From Chloroflexi bacterium UBA6622 (GTDB lineage: Bacteria; Chloroflexota; UBA11872), in the NCBI GenBank assembly GCA_002433065.1, contig DJHK01000010.1:10796-74795 (forward strand): a DNA stretch of 64,000 bases. Direction: 5' to 3'. Each line of letters opens with the position of its first letter. The first letter of the stretch is position 1. The position numbers and the translations under genes are program-made. Positions 53,498 to 62,573 of the stretch are shown here, one piece after another. Under the pieces are notes generated by a model. The model was not told the origin of the DNA, searched no databases, and saw only the letters and a program-made list of their open reading frames with translations.

Positions 53498-54364
53498 ATG
53501 ATCGTTGCACGCACCATAGATCAGGTTCGAGACGCCCGTCTCAACCTGAAAGAACCGGTGGGGCTGGTGCCGACGATGGGAGCACTGCACCGGGGCCATC
53601 TCGCCTTGTTGAAGACGGCGCGCCGTTCTGATCAATCAGTCATAGCGACACTTTTTGTGAATCGATCACAGTTCGGAAATCCGGAAGACTTTTCGGCCTA
53701 CCCGCGGGATGAAGAAGCCGATCTGGCCGCGTTCGAGGCCGCAGGCGTGGATCTTGTCTTCATGCCAACTGAAGCCGAGTTATATCCCAAGGGAATCACC
53801 GCCACGGTCCATCCTGGTCGAATAGCCCATGAACTGGAAGGAACTCGGAGGCCCGGACACTTTGCCGGCGTAGCCACGGTCGTAGCAAAGATTTTTGGCC
53901 TTACCCAACCCCATCGGGCCTATTTCGGCCAGAAGGACTGGCAACAGACTAGGGTCATTGCAGAGATGGTGGCAAACCTGAACATTCCTCTGACCCTGAC
54001 AGTCATCGGGACAGTGAGAGATAGCGACGGGATTGCCCTCAGTAGCCGAAATGTTCGGCTGACCTCAAGAGAACGTGGAGCCGCCACTTCCCTTTATCGT
54101 GGGCTCACGTCAGCGCGAGAGGCCTGGGATGCGGGAACCCATGCACCGACTTCGCTCGCGGAAATCGTCAGCAATGTCATATCCCAAGAACCTCTCGCGA
54201 CCACAGCCTATGTCGAGGTTCGTCACGCACTGACGCTTACGCCTTTATCAAAAACAATCCCCCCGTTTGTTATTGCCGGAGCTATTGAGATTGGTGGGAT
54301 TGGTTTAATCGACAACATCGTGGTCGGGAACGGCTTGACCTTGGCCGAAGAGCTAAACGGTTGA
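53498..54364 (+). CDS. panC: Pantothenate synthetase
   Basis: Joins pantoate and beta-alanine with ATP for coenzyme A synthesis. The 288 residues have LVPTMGALHRGHLALL (HxGH-type motif) near residue 25, FVNRSQFGNPEDFSAYPR, YFGQKDWQQTRVI near residue 150 and the KMSKS-like region SDGIALSSRNVRL. It is divergent from glcE (52-base gap). No panB or panD lies beside it in the window. Confidence 0.96.
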   Translation: MIVARTIDQVRDARLNLKEPVGLVPTMGALHRGHLALLKTARRSDQSVIATLFVNRSQFGNPEDFSAYPRDEEADLAAFEAAGVDLVFMPTEAELYPKGITATVHPGRIAHELEGTRRPGHFAGVATVVAKIFGLTQPHRAYFGQKDWQQTRVIAEMVANLNIPLTLTVIGTVRDSDGIALSSRNVRLTSRERGAATSLYRGLTSAREAWDAGTHAPTSLAEIVSNVISQEPLATTAYVEVRHALTLTPLSKTIPPFVIAGAIEIGGIGLIDNIVVGNGLTLAEELNG

Positions 54365-54438
54365 CATGACGTGGGATGACGGCACGATGTGGCCACCCCG
54401 CACAATATCTGCCGCTATAAGCATGAGGGAATAGATCT

Positions 54439-55290
54439 ATGGCCTATCACCTTACTTCGCTAACAATTCCATATGCCCGAGACGGCCATTCCCGTACTCG
54501 CGCATATGAAGGAATCGCCCGGGCTGGCTTTAGCCACGTCGGCTTGTACGACGGTCACGAAGAAGGCCCCGTGTGGCCAATTGGCATCACCGCAAGCCAG
54601 GCACGATTCGCTGTACAGCCCGCCCTCGACGCCGGTCTGGCCATTGACCACAAGTCGCATGGACAGGTCACCGACAACCCGGATTTGTTTGTACGGACTA
54701 TTGGACTTGCGAGCGAAGCCGGTGTCCCAAGCCTAGTGTGCTGGGGACCTTATGAGTATGAGTCCGGAACATTTCCAGCTGTGCCTAAGAAGCCCGACGT
54801 ATGGCAGTCCGAGGTTAATGGTTTCTTCACCGCATTCGAGGCTGGAGTTCGTGAAGCCGAGGCCGCCGGGGTTTTGCTCCTACCCAAGCCCCATACCGGT
54901 GTAGGCAAACACGGCGCAGCCCTACGAGAACTTCACGACAGGTTCGATTCGTCAGCCGTCGGGGTGTGTTACGACACAGGCAATGTTCACTATTACGAAG
55001 GACTAGATCCGATCACGGATGTCGTGCCAGTCGCCGGCCTATGTCAGCAAATCATCATTAAAGATCACGTGGGCCCACAGGGAAACCCCGTCTTCCGAAC
55101 ACCTGGCGACGGTGATATAGATCATCAGGCCGTGCTCGCAGTACTCGCCGAAGCAGGATTCAGCGGCTCACTGGTGAACGAGCGACTTGATATTTCAGGG
55201 CTCGAGAGCATTGATGCCGAACTCGTCCGTGCCCATCGCCATATAAGCGCCGTGGCCGACGCAACTCTAGCCTCACACTCCAATGGCTAA
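54439..55290 (+). CDS. Sugar phosphate isomerase/epimerase family protein
   Basis: A 283-residue TIM-barrel enzyme of the xylose-isomerase-like family (IolE/TIM-barrel type), which isomerise or dehydrate sugars or inositol with a divalent metal. YEGIARAGFSHVGLYDG opens the barrel, LLLPKPHTG near residue 150 and CYDTGNVHYYEG near residue 175 supply likely metal ligands, then IIKDHVGP and LVNERLDI with a Glu. It is the first of three overlapping genes and so probably acts with a Gfo/Idh dehydrogenase and an aminotransferase. Confidence 0.88.
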   Translation: MAYHLTSLTIPYARDGHSRTRAYEGIARAGFSHVGLYDGHEEGPVWPIGITASQARFAVQPALDAGLAIDHKSHGQVTDNPDLFVRTIGLASEAGVPSLVCWGPYEYESGTFPAVPKKPDVWQSEVNGFFTAFEAGVREAEAAGVLLLPKPHTGVGKHGAALRELHDRFDSSAVGVCYDTGNVHYYEGLDPITDVVPVAGLCQQIIIKDHVGPQGNPVFRTPGDGDIDHQAVLAVLAEAGFSGSLVNERLDISGLESIDAELVRAHRHISAVADATLASHSNG

Positions 55291-56368
55291 AGAGATCGGT
55301 TTCGGCGTCATTGGGTATGGCCTGATGGGAACCGCCCATATCTCGGGATTGCAACAGCTTCAGCACGCACGAGTTGCAGCAATTGCTGGGCCCAACCAGT
55401 CGCGCGTCCAAAGCGCCGCGTCCAAACACAATATTCCCAAGGCCTACACCGACGAACACGAATTAATTGCTGATCCGAACGTCGAAGCTGTAATCATTGC
55501 GTCACCGGACAATCATCACCATCCGCAGGCGATGGCCACGATCGCCGCCAGTAAACACGTCTTCGTTGAGAAACCCATCGCCCTTAATGCAATGCAGGCC
55601 CGTGAGATGCACACGGCTGCAAAAACCGCAGGTGTGCAAACTGGTGTGGGGTTCACGCTTCGATGGAACCCCTTAATGGAAAAGCTCCATACCATGGTCA
55701 AAGACGGCGAACTGGGCGCAATCGTGAGCATCCACGCCCAAAGATTCAATAAGCGCCTGTTAGGTCCCCAACCAATCATGGAGTGGCGATACAACCAGTC
55801 ACGGAGCGGCAGCGGCGTATTGGCAGACCTTGGAAGTCATATGATCGATCTAGCCCAGTACATCGCTGGACCGATTACATCCGTAAGCGCAGATCTCGCG
55901 ACAACGACCACACATGCCCTCGACGCTGAAACTCAGGAAAAGATCCCACTTCTCCTCGATGATGACGCAGCGCTCATCGTTAAATTCGCAAGTGGGGCCC
56001 ACGGGACCATTTCGTCAAGTCGTGTATGCAGTGTGGATACACACCTACCTCTCGGACATACACACTTCATGATCAATGGAACCAAAGCAGCACTCGTGAC
56101 CGATGGCATTCTCCACGCCACAATTCATAGGCTTGGTCACCCACCTCAACCCGTTAACTCTGGCTTACCACTCGATGACGCCGACCATGCCGGAATCCTC
56201 GCGTTCTTCGGTGAGCGAATGATGCGAGGATTCCTGAGATCCATACGCGAGAACAGGGAAGTACACCCAACGCTCACGGATGGACTTAAAACCCAAGAAG
56301 TCGTTGACGCCGCCATTGAAGCCGCGAAAACACGACGTTGGATCAATGTCCCTCAACTCACCGATTAA
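55283..56368 (+). CDS. Gfo/Idh/MocA family oxidoreductase
   Basis: A 361-residue NAD(P)-dependent dehydrogenase. The dinucleotide site is GVIGYGLMGTAHISGL, the catalytic motif VEKPIALNAMQAREM near residue 95 is intact, and the second domain has DLGSHMIDLAQYIAG near residue 185. The ATG overlaps the stop of the preceding isomerase by eight bases. The aminotransferase gene starts inside its last codons. Together they suggest oxidation, isomerisation and transamination of one sugar or inositol-like compound; the compound is unknown. Confidence 0.92.
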   Translation: MAKEIGFGVIGYGLMGTAHISGLQQLQHARVAAIAGPNQSRVQSAASKHNIPKAYTDEHELIADPNVEAVIIASPDNHHHPQAMATIAASKHVFVEKPIALNAMQAREMHTAAKTAGVQTGVGFTLRWNPLMEKLHTMVKDGELGAIVSIHAQRFNKRLLGPQPIMEWRYNQSRSGSGVLADLGSHMIDLAQYIAGPITSVSADLATTTTHALDAETQEKIPLLLDDDAALIVKFASGAHGTISSSRVCSVDTHLPLGHTHFMINGTKAALVTDGILHATIHRLGHPPQPVNSGLPLDDADHAGILAFFGERMMRGFLRSIRENREVHPTLTDGLKTQEVVDAAIEAAKTRRWINVPQLTD

Positions 56369-57524
56369 CGCAGAGGCCGTTCGTTCCCTGCGCGATGACA
56401 TCCCAGCGCTTCGTCACTTTCACTGCCTAAACTCTGGGGGTGTCTCGTCAATGCCGCAGAGCACGTTTGCTCGCCTCCTGGCACTGCAAGAAAAAGAATT
56501 TGTCTACACCGGCGCCCATCCCGACATACGTGCCGACTATGAAGAGCAATGTCACAGCCTGCGACGTGAACTGGCAGGATTGCTTGGTGCCCAAACCAAA
56601 GAAGTTGCACTGATCCGCGCGGTTTCCGAAGTCGTATCGTTTGTCGCAAGCGCGCTTACCCTCAACCCCAGAGACCAGGTGATTCTCTCCTCGGAGGAGC
56701 ACAAAAGTGGTTACCTGCCCTGGCTTGCCTTGCGGGACCGCCTGGGCATCGAGGTCGTGGCCATTGAAGCTACTGGGAACGATGAACAATTCATCAATGA
56801 CATCCATCAAGTCATCACGTCGAACACTCGGGCTATCTGTATCAGCCACGTCACCAGCGAACGAGGAATTGTCCTCCCCATAGATAAGGTTTCCGAAATC
56901 GGGAGGGAGCAGGAAATCGTTACCATCGTGGACGCCGCGCAATCCTTCGGAGCCCGAGAGATTAATGTCCGTGCTCTCGGCTGCGACGTCATCGCATTTC
57001 CAGCGTTTAAATGGGGGCTCGGACCATATGGGATTGGTGCAATGTACGTACGTCAGGCTATGCAAGATCGACTCCCACCCCCTGGCAGCGGGTCTGGAGC
57101 TGCCGAACATTTTGACTTCCCGCCTGGCCTCATCCGTTTGCATCCGTCCGCCGAGCGCTACCAGTACGGGGCGCGCCCCTACGCTCTATTTGCCGGATGG
57201 CGAATCTCCGTTGCGAGGGTCGCAAACCTCGGTCTAGCCAATATCCAAAAAAGAAATGCGAGCCTGGTGGCTGAAGCCCGTAACGCCCTTCAGGACATCG
57301 ACTCAGTGCTTTTAACACCCGATCAAGGCCAAAAAAAATCCGGGATTATCAGTGTTGGTTTCTCTGAAATCTCAGGAACCACAGCTGCCGAACACTGCCT
57401 GCGCCGACATCAAATTTTGTGTCGACGCCCTCACAATGACACAGCTGTCCGCTTCTGCTTCCACGCATTTAACGACGCTGGGGACATTGATGCCATGGCC
57501 ACGGCGATTCATGAGTTGGTCTGA
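56346..57524 (+). CDS. Class V aminotransferase, isopenicillin N epimerase-like
   Basis: A 392-residue PLP enzyme of fold type I. The start ATG 56346 lies 23 bases inside the dehydrogenase gene; the next conserved segment is LRHFHCLNSGGVSSMPQ. The PLP Asp is in TIVDAAQSFGA near residue 205 and the PLP Lys in FPAFKWGLGPYGIG near residue 225, with SSEEHKSGYLPW at residue 115 before. It could desulfurate, transaminate or racemise an amino compound. Overlap with the upstream gene shows coupled translation. Confidence 0.88.
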   Translation: MSLNSPINAEAVRSLRDDIPALRHFHCLNSGGVSSMPQSTFARLLALQEKEFVYTGAHPDIRADYEEQCHSLRRELAGLLGAQTKEVALIRAVSEVVSFVASALTLNPRDQVILSSEEHKSGYLPWLALRDRLGIEVVAIEATGNDEQFINDIHQVITSNTRAICISHVTSERGIVLPIDKVSEIGREQEIVTIVDAAQSFGAREINVRALGCDVIAFPAFKWGLGPYGIGAMYVRQAMQDRLPPPGSGSGAAEHFDFPPGLIRLHPSAERYQYGARPYALFAGWRISVARVANLGLANIQKRNASLVAEARNALQDIDSVLLTPDQGQKKSGIISVGFSEISGTTAAEHCLRRHQILCRRPHNDTAVRFCFHAFNDAGDIDAMATAIHELV

Positions 57525-57598
57525 GAACAAAATTTTCGTCGATTTAGTATCGGCCAGTACGATTCATCATATTCAAGACAACGCCGCCCGGGCGTGCA

Positions 57599-58402
57599 TT
57601 ATCCAAGCCCATGGGACCGGCGTGTGGCCGCATCAATGGCAGCGCGCATCGCTCGAGGAAAATCAAATGGCTCAAGCGCTTCAAGAGCTGCAGCGGTGGT
57701 TCCGCCGGGAGATGTAACTGCAGCACGTAATTCTGCAGGTAATCGACCTGACTGCTCCCACAGAGCTACAGATCCGGCAATAGTCTGACGCACGAGCACT
57801 TCAGAGGTTGGGCGATCGAGGCCAGCCTCGACACCGGCATCAATCCACGCTTCAGCAAGAAGATACAAGTAAGCCGGTCCACTACCGTGAACGGCTGTGG
57901 CAACGTCTAAGAGAGACTCTTGTTCAATCTCAAGTTCGGATCCGAGAACGGCCAACACCAGCTTGGTTGCCTTTCGATCATCACTAGAAATTCCATCGTC
58001 TGCAATCCAAACAGACATACCCTGGCCGACCTGCGCTGCAATGTTTGGCATAACACGGACGACACGATCCGTACCAAGCGCTTCCCGCAGACGAGCCCTG
58101 GACACACCCGCCATGATCGAAATCACAAGAACCTCAGGTTGCAAGACTGGCCGGATAGATCGACTCAGTTCCTCAAAGTTCTGCGGCTTAATCGCAAGAA
58201 TCACAACTTTCCCGCTATCAACGCAGGTGCTCGGTTCAGAGGAGGTGGTCACACCAAACTGTGTACCCAATACCCTGCGCCGCTCTTCCTCAATTTCGGC
58301 CACAACAACGTCACCCGGAGAAAGCATCCCAGAATCGAGTAATCCACTCACAATTGCTGTACCCATGGCACCACCACCGACAACTATCGTCTTAGCACTC
58401 AT
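57599..58402 (-). CDS. proC: Pyrroline-5-carboxylate reductase
   Basis: Last step of proline synthesis, reducing pyrroline-5-carboxylate with NAD(P)H. The start is ATG 58402 (MSAKTIVVGGGAMGTAI), which fits the family N-terminus; an upstream start would add 26 unusual residues. ILAIKPQNFEELS is near residue 65, the conserved VHGSGPAYLYLLAEAW near residue 170 and QTIAGSVALW and SPGGTTAAALEAL near the C-terminus. It is convergent with the aminotransferase gene (74-base gap). Confidence 0.95.
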   Translation of the reverse strand: MSAKTIVVGGGAMGTAIVSGLLDSGMLSPGDVVVAEIEEERRRVLGTQFGVTTSSEPSTCVDSGKVVILAIKPQNFEELSRSIRPVLQPEVLVISIMAGVSRARLREALGTDRVVRVMPNIAAQVGQGMSVWIADDGISSDDRKATKLVLAVLGSELEIEQESLLDVATAVHGSGPAYLYLLAEAWIDAGVEAGLDRPTSEVLVRQTIAGSVALWEQSGRLPAELRAAVTSPGGTTAAALEALEPFDFPRAMRAAIDAATRRSHGLG

Positions 58403-58500
58403 CGCCCGGCCTACCCTTCTCAGCCCTGTAGGATTTCCCCACACATTCGAGCGCCCGACCCGTATGATCAGATCCAGCATTATGTCTCTTTAGAACAACA

Positions 58501-58749
58501 ATGAGCCGTGAACTCCGCGCGACGTTTGCATCAGTCTTCGCGTTATTTTTTCTGACCATCATAGTCATCGTGGGATCGATCGATATGCGATCCCCTATAC
58601 CCATCCTTGTTGAAGCACTGTTAGTCGGAGGTACCGTGAAATTGGCTTTACGATCCCGCTCGGCCAAACATCGCGCCAGTGCCGCCCAACAATCCGGGGC
58701 CGGAGAGCCAAACAGAGCACATTCAGCAAAGGAAACTTCCAACACCTGA
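58501..58749 (+). CDS. Small membrane protein of unknown function
   Basis: An 82-residue protein with two likely membrane helices: residues about 10-26 (FASVFALFFLTIIVIVG) and 32-50 (PIPILVEALLVGGTVKLAL). A basic and polar tail follows (RSRSAKHRASAAQQSG). No family was recognised. The ATG is 98 bases from the divergent proC start, and the gene is alone on the plus strand. Confidence 0.6.
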   Translation: MSRELRATFASVFALFFLTIIVIVGSIDMRSPIPILVEALLVGGTVKLALRSRSAKHRASAAQQSGAGEPNRAHSAKETSNT

Positions 58750-58826
58750 TTTTAAGCACACCGTTGGGACAAAAGACACTCTAGCAATCTGCAGCCCTTC
58801 GTACCGGCCACATCGATCGACGCGTC

Positions 58827-60761
58827 TCATATCACTTCCCCCATACGCGAAACATCGTAACCGCCCATCGCGTTAACCTGTCCGGCAAATTCCCGATCAT
58901 GAAGAATATCGACCACGGCCCCGACAGCGGGAACTTCTAAGTATTCGACAGGGATCACAAGGTCGTATTGCTCCATCCCAACGGGCACAAAGTCCAGATT
59001 AAGAGCCCTGGCTGCAGCTCGAACTCCAAGCGCTACATCAGCCCCACCACTTTGCACCTGAGCAGCAACCGCAAGATGTGTGTATTGTTCCCGGTCGTAG
59101 CCTTCAATGTCCCCAACATCAATCCCCTGTACATGTAATCGGTGATCAAGAAGTGCTCGCGTCCCCGAGCCCCGCTGCCTATTAATAAACGAAACTCCTT
59201 CACGAGTAATATCTCCGATTTCCCATAGTTCCTGCGGATTTCCACGAGGCACAATCAAGCCTTGCTCACGCATCGCAAAGTGCACCAACTGCACATCCCG
59301 TCCAGGAAGCACCCGCGCCACATCCACCTGGTTATAGGTCCCCGACGCATCATCGAGGAGGTGGCAGCCTGCCATATGTGCCTCGCCACGCCGCAGCGCC
59401 AAAAGCCCCCCATAACTGCCCGCATTTGTTGAGGCGAAGCGAAGCGGAGCAGCTCGGCGTGAAACCTCACTTGCCAACACATCTAATGCCGGGTCATGAC
59501 TGCCGATAGCCACCGCTGTGTCACGGGGAGCTCCAGCCGTGTTAAACATGTGGACCTCGACCTCTTCACCAGCGGCGACACCTTCCGAGAACCTTGGAAT
59601 CCTTACTAAGCCGTCGGCTCGCACAAGTGACATGATTACGCCGGCCGCTCGCTCAAGTGGGGCGGCAATAACTCGATCCCCAACACGACCGACCCGAACT
59701 CTGATGAACTCATCATCACCGGCAACCGAAACAGTTTTTCGAGCCATCACGGCCGAGAGCACCCGGGACTCTGTCGTGGGTAGACAAAGACACTCTTCCA
59801 CTAATGGACGTACAAACAGTTCAAAAGTTAGTGCCGCCGAGACGGGATAACCGGGAATTCCAATCGCCGGCTTTCCGCCGACTACGCCAAGAACCACCGG
59901 ATGTCCTGGTCGAATAGCAACACCGTGGACAAACACTTCACCAAGCTCAGCAATAACCCGCGCACTGAAATCCTCACGGCCGGCGGATGAGCCCGCGTTA
60001 ATCACGACAACATCAGCGCTAGCGACCGCTGCAGAGACAGCCGTACGTATAGCCGTAATGTCATCCGGAACTATTTCTGAACAGACTACCTCCGCGCCCC
60101 ATGACTCCGCTAAAGAGCTCAGAACCAACCCATTAAACTCGATGAGCTCACCTGGGCCAGGATAGGAACCAATAGGGACCAACTCGCTGCCGGTAGGGAT
60201 GACTGTTACCCGGGGTTGAGCCAAGACCTCCACGTCTGCATGCCCAGCTGCGGCAATCGCACCAAGGTCTCGCGGTTCCAGTTTTCGATATTGAGGTACC
60301 ACTAACTCCGTCGCCACAATGTCTTCGCCCATAGGCCGCACGTGTTGCCACGGTGCAACAGCCGCCAGGATTTCTATGGCTCCGTCGCCCAGATCGTGAA
60401 CGTCTTCCACCATAACCACCGCATCCGTTCCAGCAGGCATAGGATCACCGGTATCAATCCAGATAGCCTCGGCCTGGAGCTTCAAGACCCGAGGGGAGGT
60501 TTCCGTTGCTCCAACAGTGGCCTCAGCAATCACTGCCGCCCCATCCATCGCCGCCGATGCAAAACCAGGGCTCGAATTCAATGCCCACACAGGTCCCGCT
60601 GTTACACGGTCCCGCGCCCGGGCCAGCGGTATTCGTTCAACCCGATGGGCCGGCCACCCAGGAAGCTGGGCTAGGGCTTCACGGAACAGGCTTCGCGCAG
60701 TATCAAGAGGAACATCTTGGAGATATATCTCCCGCGGCAGCTCCCTAGAGGAGTTCGACAT
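58827..60761 (-). CDS. MoeA fused to a periplasmic-binding-like (LysR substrate) domain
   Basis: A 644-residue two-domain protein. Residues about 1-410 are a MoeA-type molybdenum insertase (GDPMPAGTDAVVMVEDV, NAGSSAGREDFSA, RPGHPVVLG and IGIPGYPVSAALTFELF). Residues about 430-640 are a type-2 periplasmic-binding-like domain (RFASTNAGSYGGL, FINRQRGSGTRALLD, DVALGVRAAARAL), which senses tungstate, molybdate or another ligand in related proteins. The start ATG 60761 follows an AAGGAG site and overlaps the end of moeA by 17 bases. This fusion is known in Archaea and some Bacteria. Confidence 0.92.
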   Translation of the reverse strand: MSNSSRELPREIYLQDVPLDTARSLFREALAQLPGWPAHRVERIPLARARDRVTAGPVWALNSSPGFASAAMDGAAVIAEATVGATETSPRVLKLQAEAIWIDTGDPMPAGTDAVVMVEDVHDLGDGAIEILAAVAPWQHVRPMGEDIVATELVVPQYRKLEPRDLGAIAAAGHADVEVLAQPRVTVIPTGSELVPIGSYPGPGELIEFNGLVLSSLAESWGAEVVCSEIVPDDITAIRTAVSAAVASADVVVINAGSSAGREDFSARVIAELGEVFVHGVAIRPGHPVVLGVVGGKPAIGIPGYPVSAALTFELFVRPLVEECLCLPTTESRVLSAVMARKTVSVAGDDEFIRVRVGRVGDRVIAAPLERAAGVIMSLVRADGLVRIPRFSEGVAAGEEVEVHMFNTAGAPRDTAVAIGSHDPALDVLASEVSRRAAPLRFASTNAGSYGGLLALRRGEAHMAGCHLLDDASGTYNQVDVARVLPGRDVQLVHFAMREQGLIVPRGNPQELWEIGDITREGVSFINRQRGSGTRALLDHRLHVQGIDVGDIEGYDREQYTHLAVAAQVQSGGADVALGVRAAARALNLDFVPVGMEQYDLVIPVEYLEVPAVGAVVDILHDREFAGQVNAMGGYDVSRMGEVI

Positions 60762-61980
60762 CAACCAAGTCTCCTTCTGGTTTCCCGCCAGCATCCATTG
60801 GAATTGTTGCCAAGCCAGATGCCCTCACCAACGTATAAATGAGATTGGATTTTCCGAAAATCGGCTCTGCCCACAACTCCTCATCATGTTCGTGGAGTAT
60901 TACGGGTACATAGTCCATTCTGCCGCTCTGCGAGGCTACGTTGCGCCGCAATCTGGCCCGTATACGCGGACGTGTGTCTTCTTCCGAAAAACCTAATAGA
61001 TTGCAGATGGTGGGACGAACCAGTAGCCCATATACAACTATTGCCGAGACCGGATTGCCCGGAAGCCCAAACACGGGCTTTCCATTACAGACCGCCACGA
61101 TGGTGGGTTTGCCTGGCTTCACGGTAAGCCCATGTGCAAGCACCCCAGGCATACCCAAATCGCCAATCACATCAGCGGTGAGATCGCGGGTGCTCACCGA
61201 GCTGCCCGCCGTAATCACCAACATATCGCAGGTAGAAAGAGCCTTACTGGCCATCCTCATCAGGGCCGATCGATCGTCCGGAGCAATCCCGTAGGATTTA
61301 GGTAGGGCACCAATTTCCTTCATAAATCCCGAAAGAACGCTGGTGTTCACATCCCGAACCTGACCGGGAGCCGGTTTTGAAGTCCGATCTACGATTTCAT
61401 CGCCCGTGGCCAAGAGCCCGATTATTGGGCGTTGCATCACTACTACCTCATGAATGCCTAGTGCTGCCAACACGCCAATGTCCTGCGGTCGGACGCGCTT
61501 ACCAGCGGAAAGAATTAGGTCGCCCACTGCTAAATCTTCGCCTGCCTGAATAACATTCTCACCAGGGGCGACCGGCCGTGTGACTTCAATTGCTTGCTCA
61601 TCAATCGTTTGCGTGTGTTCAACCATAACTACAGCGTCAGCGCCCGGTGGGATCATTCCACCAGTGTGAATGCGTTGCGCAGTCCCACTAGTTACAGGCT
61701 TTACAGCCGATCGACCCATCTGGACCTCCCCCTGCACCAACAAGTAAGAGGGAAGGCCATCTGAAGCGCCATAAGTATCGGCACCGCTAACTGCAAACCC
61801 ATCCATTGCTGAACGGGAGAAGCTCGGACTTTGTTCAGACGCATATATGGGAACTGCGACAATTCGGGACAACGAGTCCTCTAACGGGACACGCTCCTGA
61901 CCAACATTTGGTTGGAATGCCTCAAATATCCTTAAGAGCGCATCCATTGGTGTCACGACGCGGAAAAGTTCAGCGCTCAT
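60745..61980 (-). CDS. moeA: Molybdopterin molybdenumtransferase MoeA
   Basis: Inserts molybdate into adenylylated molybdopterin to give the molybdenum cofactor. The 411-residue protein contains SRSAMDGFAVSG near residue 58, GMIPPGADAVVMVEH near residue 115, ITAGSSVSTRDLTAD near residue 255, TVKPGKPTIVAVCNGKPVFGLPGNPVSA near residue 285. It overlaps the second MoeA-type gene downstream. Two such proteins suggest either different metals (Mo and W) or two steps. The cofactor would serve oxidoreductases elsewhere in the genome. Confidence 0.94.
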   Translation of the reverse strand: MSAELFRVVTPMDALLRIFEAFQPNVGQERVPLEDSLSRIVAVPIYASEQSPSFSRSAMDGFAVSGADTYGASDGLPSYLLVQGEVQMGRSAVKPVTSGTAQRIHTGGMIPPGADAVVMVEHTQTIDEQAIEVTRPVAPGENVIQAGEDLAVGDLILSAGKRVRPQDIGVLAALGIHEVVVMQRPIIGLLATGDEIVDRTSKPAPGQVRDVNTSVLSGFMKEIGALPKSYGIAPDDRSALMRMASKALSTCDMLVITAGSSVSTRDLTADVIGDLGMPGVLAHGLTVKPGKPTIVAVCNGKPVFGLPGNPVSAIVVYGLLVRPTICNLLGFSEEDTRPRIRARLRRNVASQSGRMDYVPVILHEHDEELWAEPIFGKSNLIYTLVRASGLATIPMDAGGKPEGDLVDVELL

Positions 61981-62091
61981 TTGGCCTCACAAGTACTCCT
62001 ACCGTATTGTCCAGTCTGAGGACAACACCGGTCTATACCAGACCATGCGTATACTTGTACGCCAAGCGAACTTCCTTCTTGAGAAAACCCT

Positions 62092-62361
62092 TTGTCCTTA
62101 TCTTCAAGCCCGAACCGCGAGTCAACAATCCTGGAACTAGGAGACGTCGAAGTCGAAGTCTCCGTCTGGGAAAGCACCTCCGGATGGAATGCGAACTCAG
62201 TGATCGACGGACGTGATTACCGTGTCATGGGAGCCGCCGATCGCGATGATGCGCTTGAACGGCTGGAAAAAAGCATCATGACGAATACCGAGGCAACATA
62301 CGCACTGGGGATCAAGAACCGTAGATATTGGTCGCCGAATCCCTTCTGGAAGGGAAGCTGA
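62092..62361 (+). CDS. Hypothetical protein, 89 residues
   Basis: A small soluble protein that starts with TTG at 62092 (MSLSSSPNRESTILELG). Acidic strands (DVEVEVSVWEST) and a helix AADRDDALERLEKSI are visible; it ends NRRYWSPNPFWKGS. No family is recognised. The reading frame between start and stop is otherwise free of stops and uses typical codons, but evidence is thin; a later start is possible. It lies between moeA (divergent) and groEL. Confidence 0.5.
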   Translation: MSLSSSPNRESTILELGDVEVEVSVWESTSGWNANSVIDGRDYRVMGAADRDDALERLEKSIMTNTEATYALGIKNRRYWSPNPFWKGS

Positions 62362-62464
62362 CCCGACAACTCAAACGGTTAGCCCGCTACAACCACCAGG
62401 ATCACGCAACCATCGAATATCTGAGATCTTGGACGAAATCGTGTCCGCAGTTCCAGTGCTGCGC

Positions 62465-62470
62465 TACAAT
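62465..62470 (+). promoter_or_regulatory. Possible -10 box for groEL
   Basis: TACAAT at 62465-62470 is close to the consensus TATAAT and lies 104 bases before the groEL start. A -35 box 17 bases upstream (TGTCCG at 62442) is weak. The dyad described separately begins two bases after it. Confidence 0.35.
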
Positions 62471-62471
62471 T

Positions 62472-62509
62472 GCTAGCCGCCGTATGGTGCGCTAAGTCGC
62501 ACGGCTGGC
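62472..62509. repeat. Nested inverted repeats upstream of groEL
   Basis: GCTAGCCG at 62472-62479 is matched by CGGCTGGC at 62502-62509 with one wobble, and GTGCG at 62487-62491 by CGCAC at 62498-62502. The layout directly after a possible -10 box resembles the place where CIRCE (TTAGCACTC-N9-GAGTGCTAA) sits for HrcA, but the sequence is different. It could be an operator, or an RNA hairpin in the leader. Confidence 0.45.
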
Positions 62510-62573
62510 ACATCCCGCAAATTTCCTGATTGACCGCTGGCGCGAGCGACCGCCGCGAAGGAGTCTGGCCGGC

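Noticed and set aside
57560..57600. CGCCCGGGCG palindrome between the aminotransferase and proC as a terminator
   Set aside because: The palindrome has no loop and no T-run follows on either strand, so it was not called.
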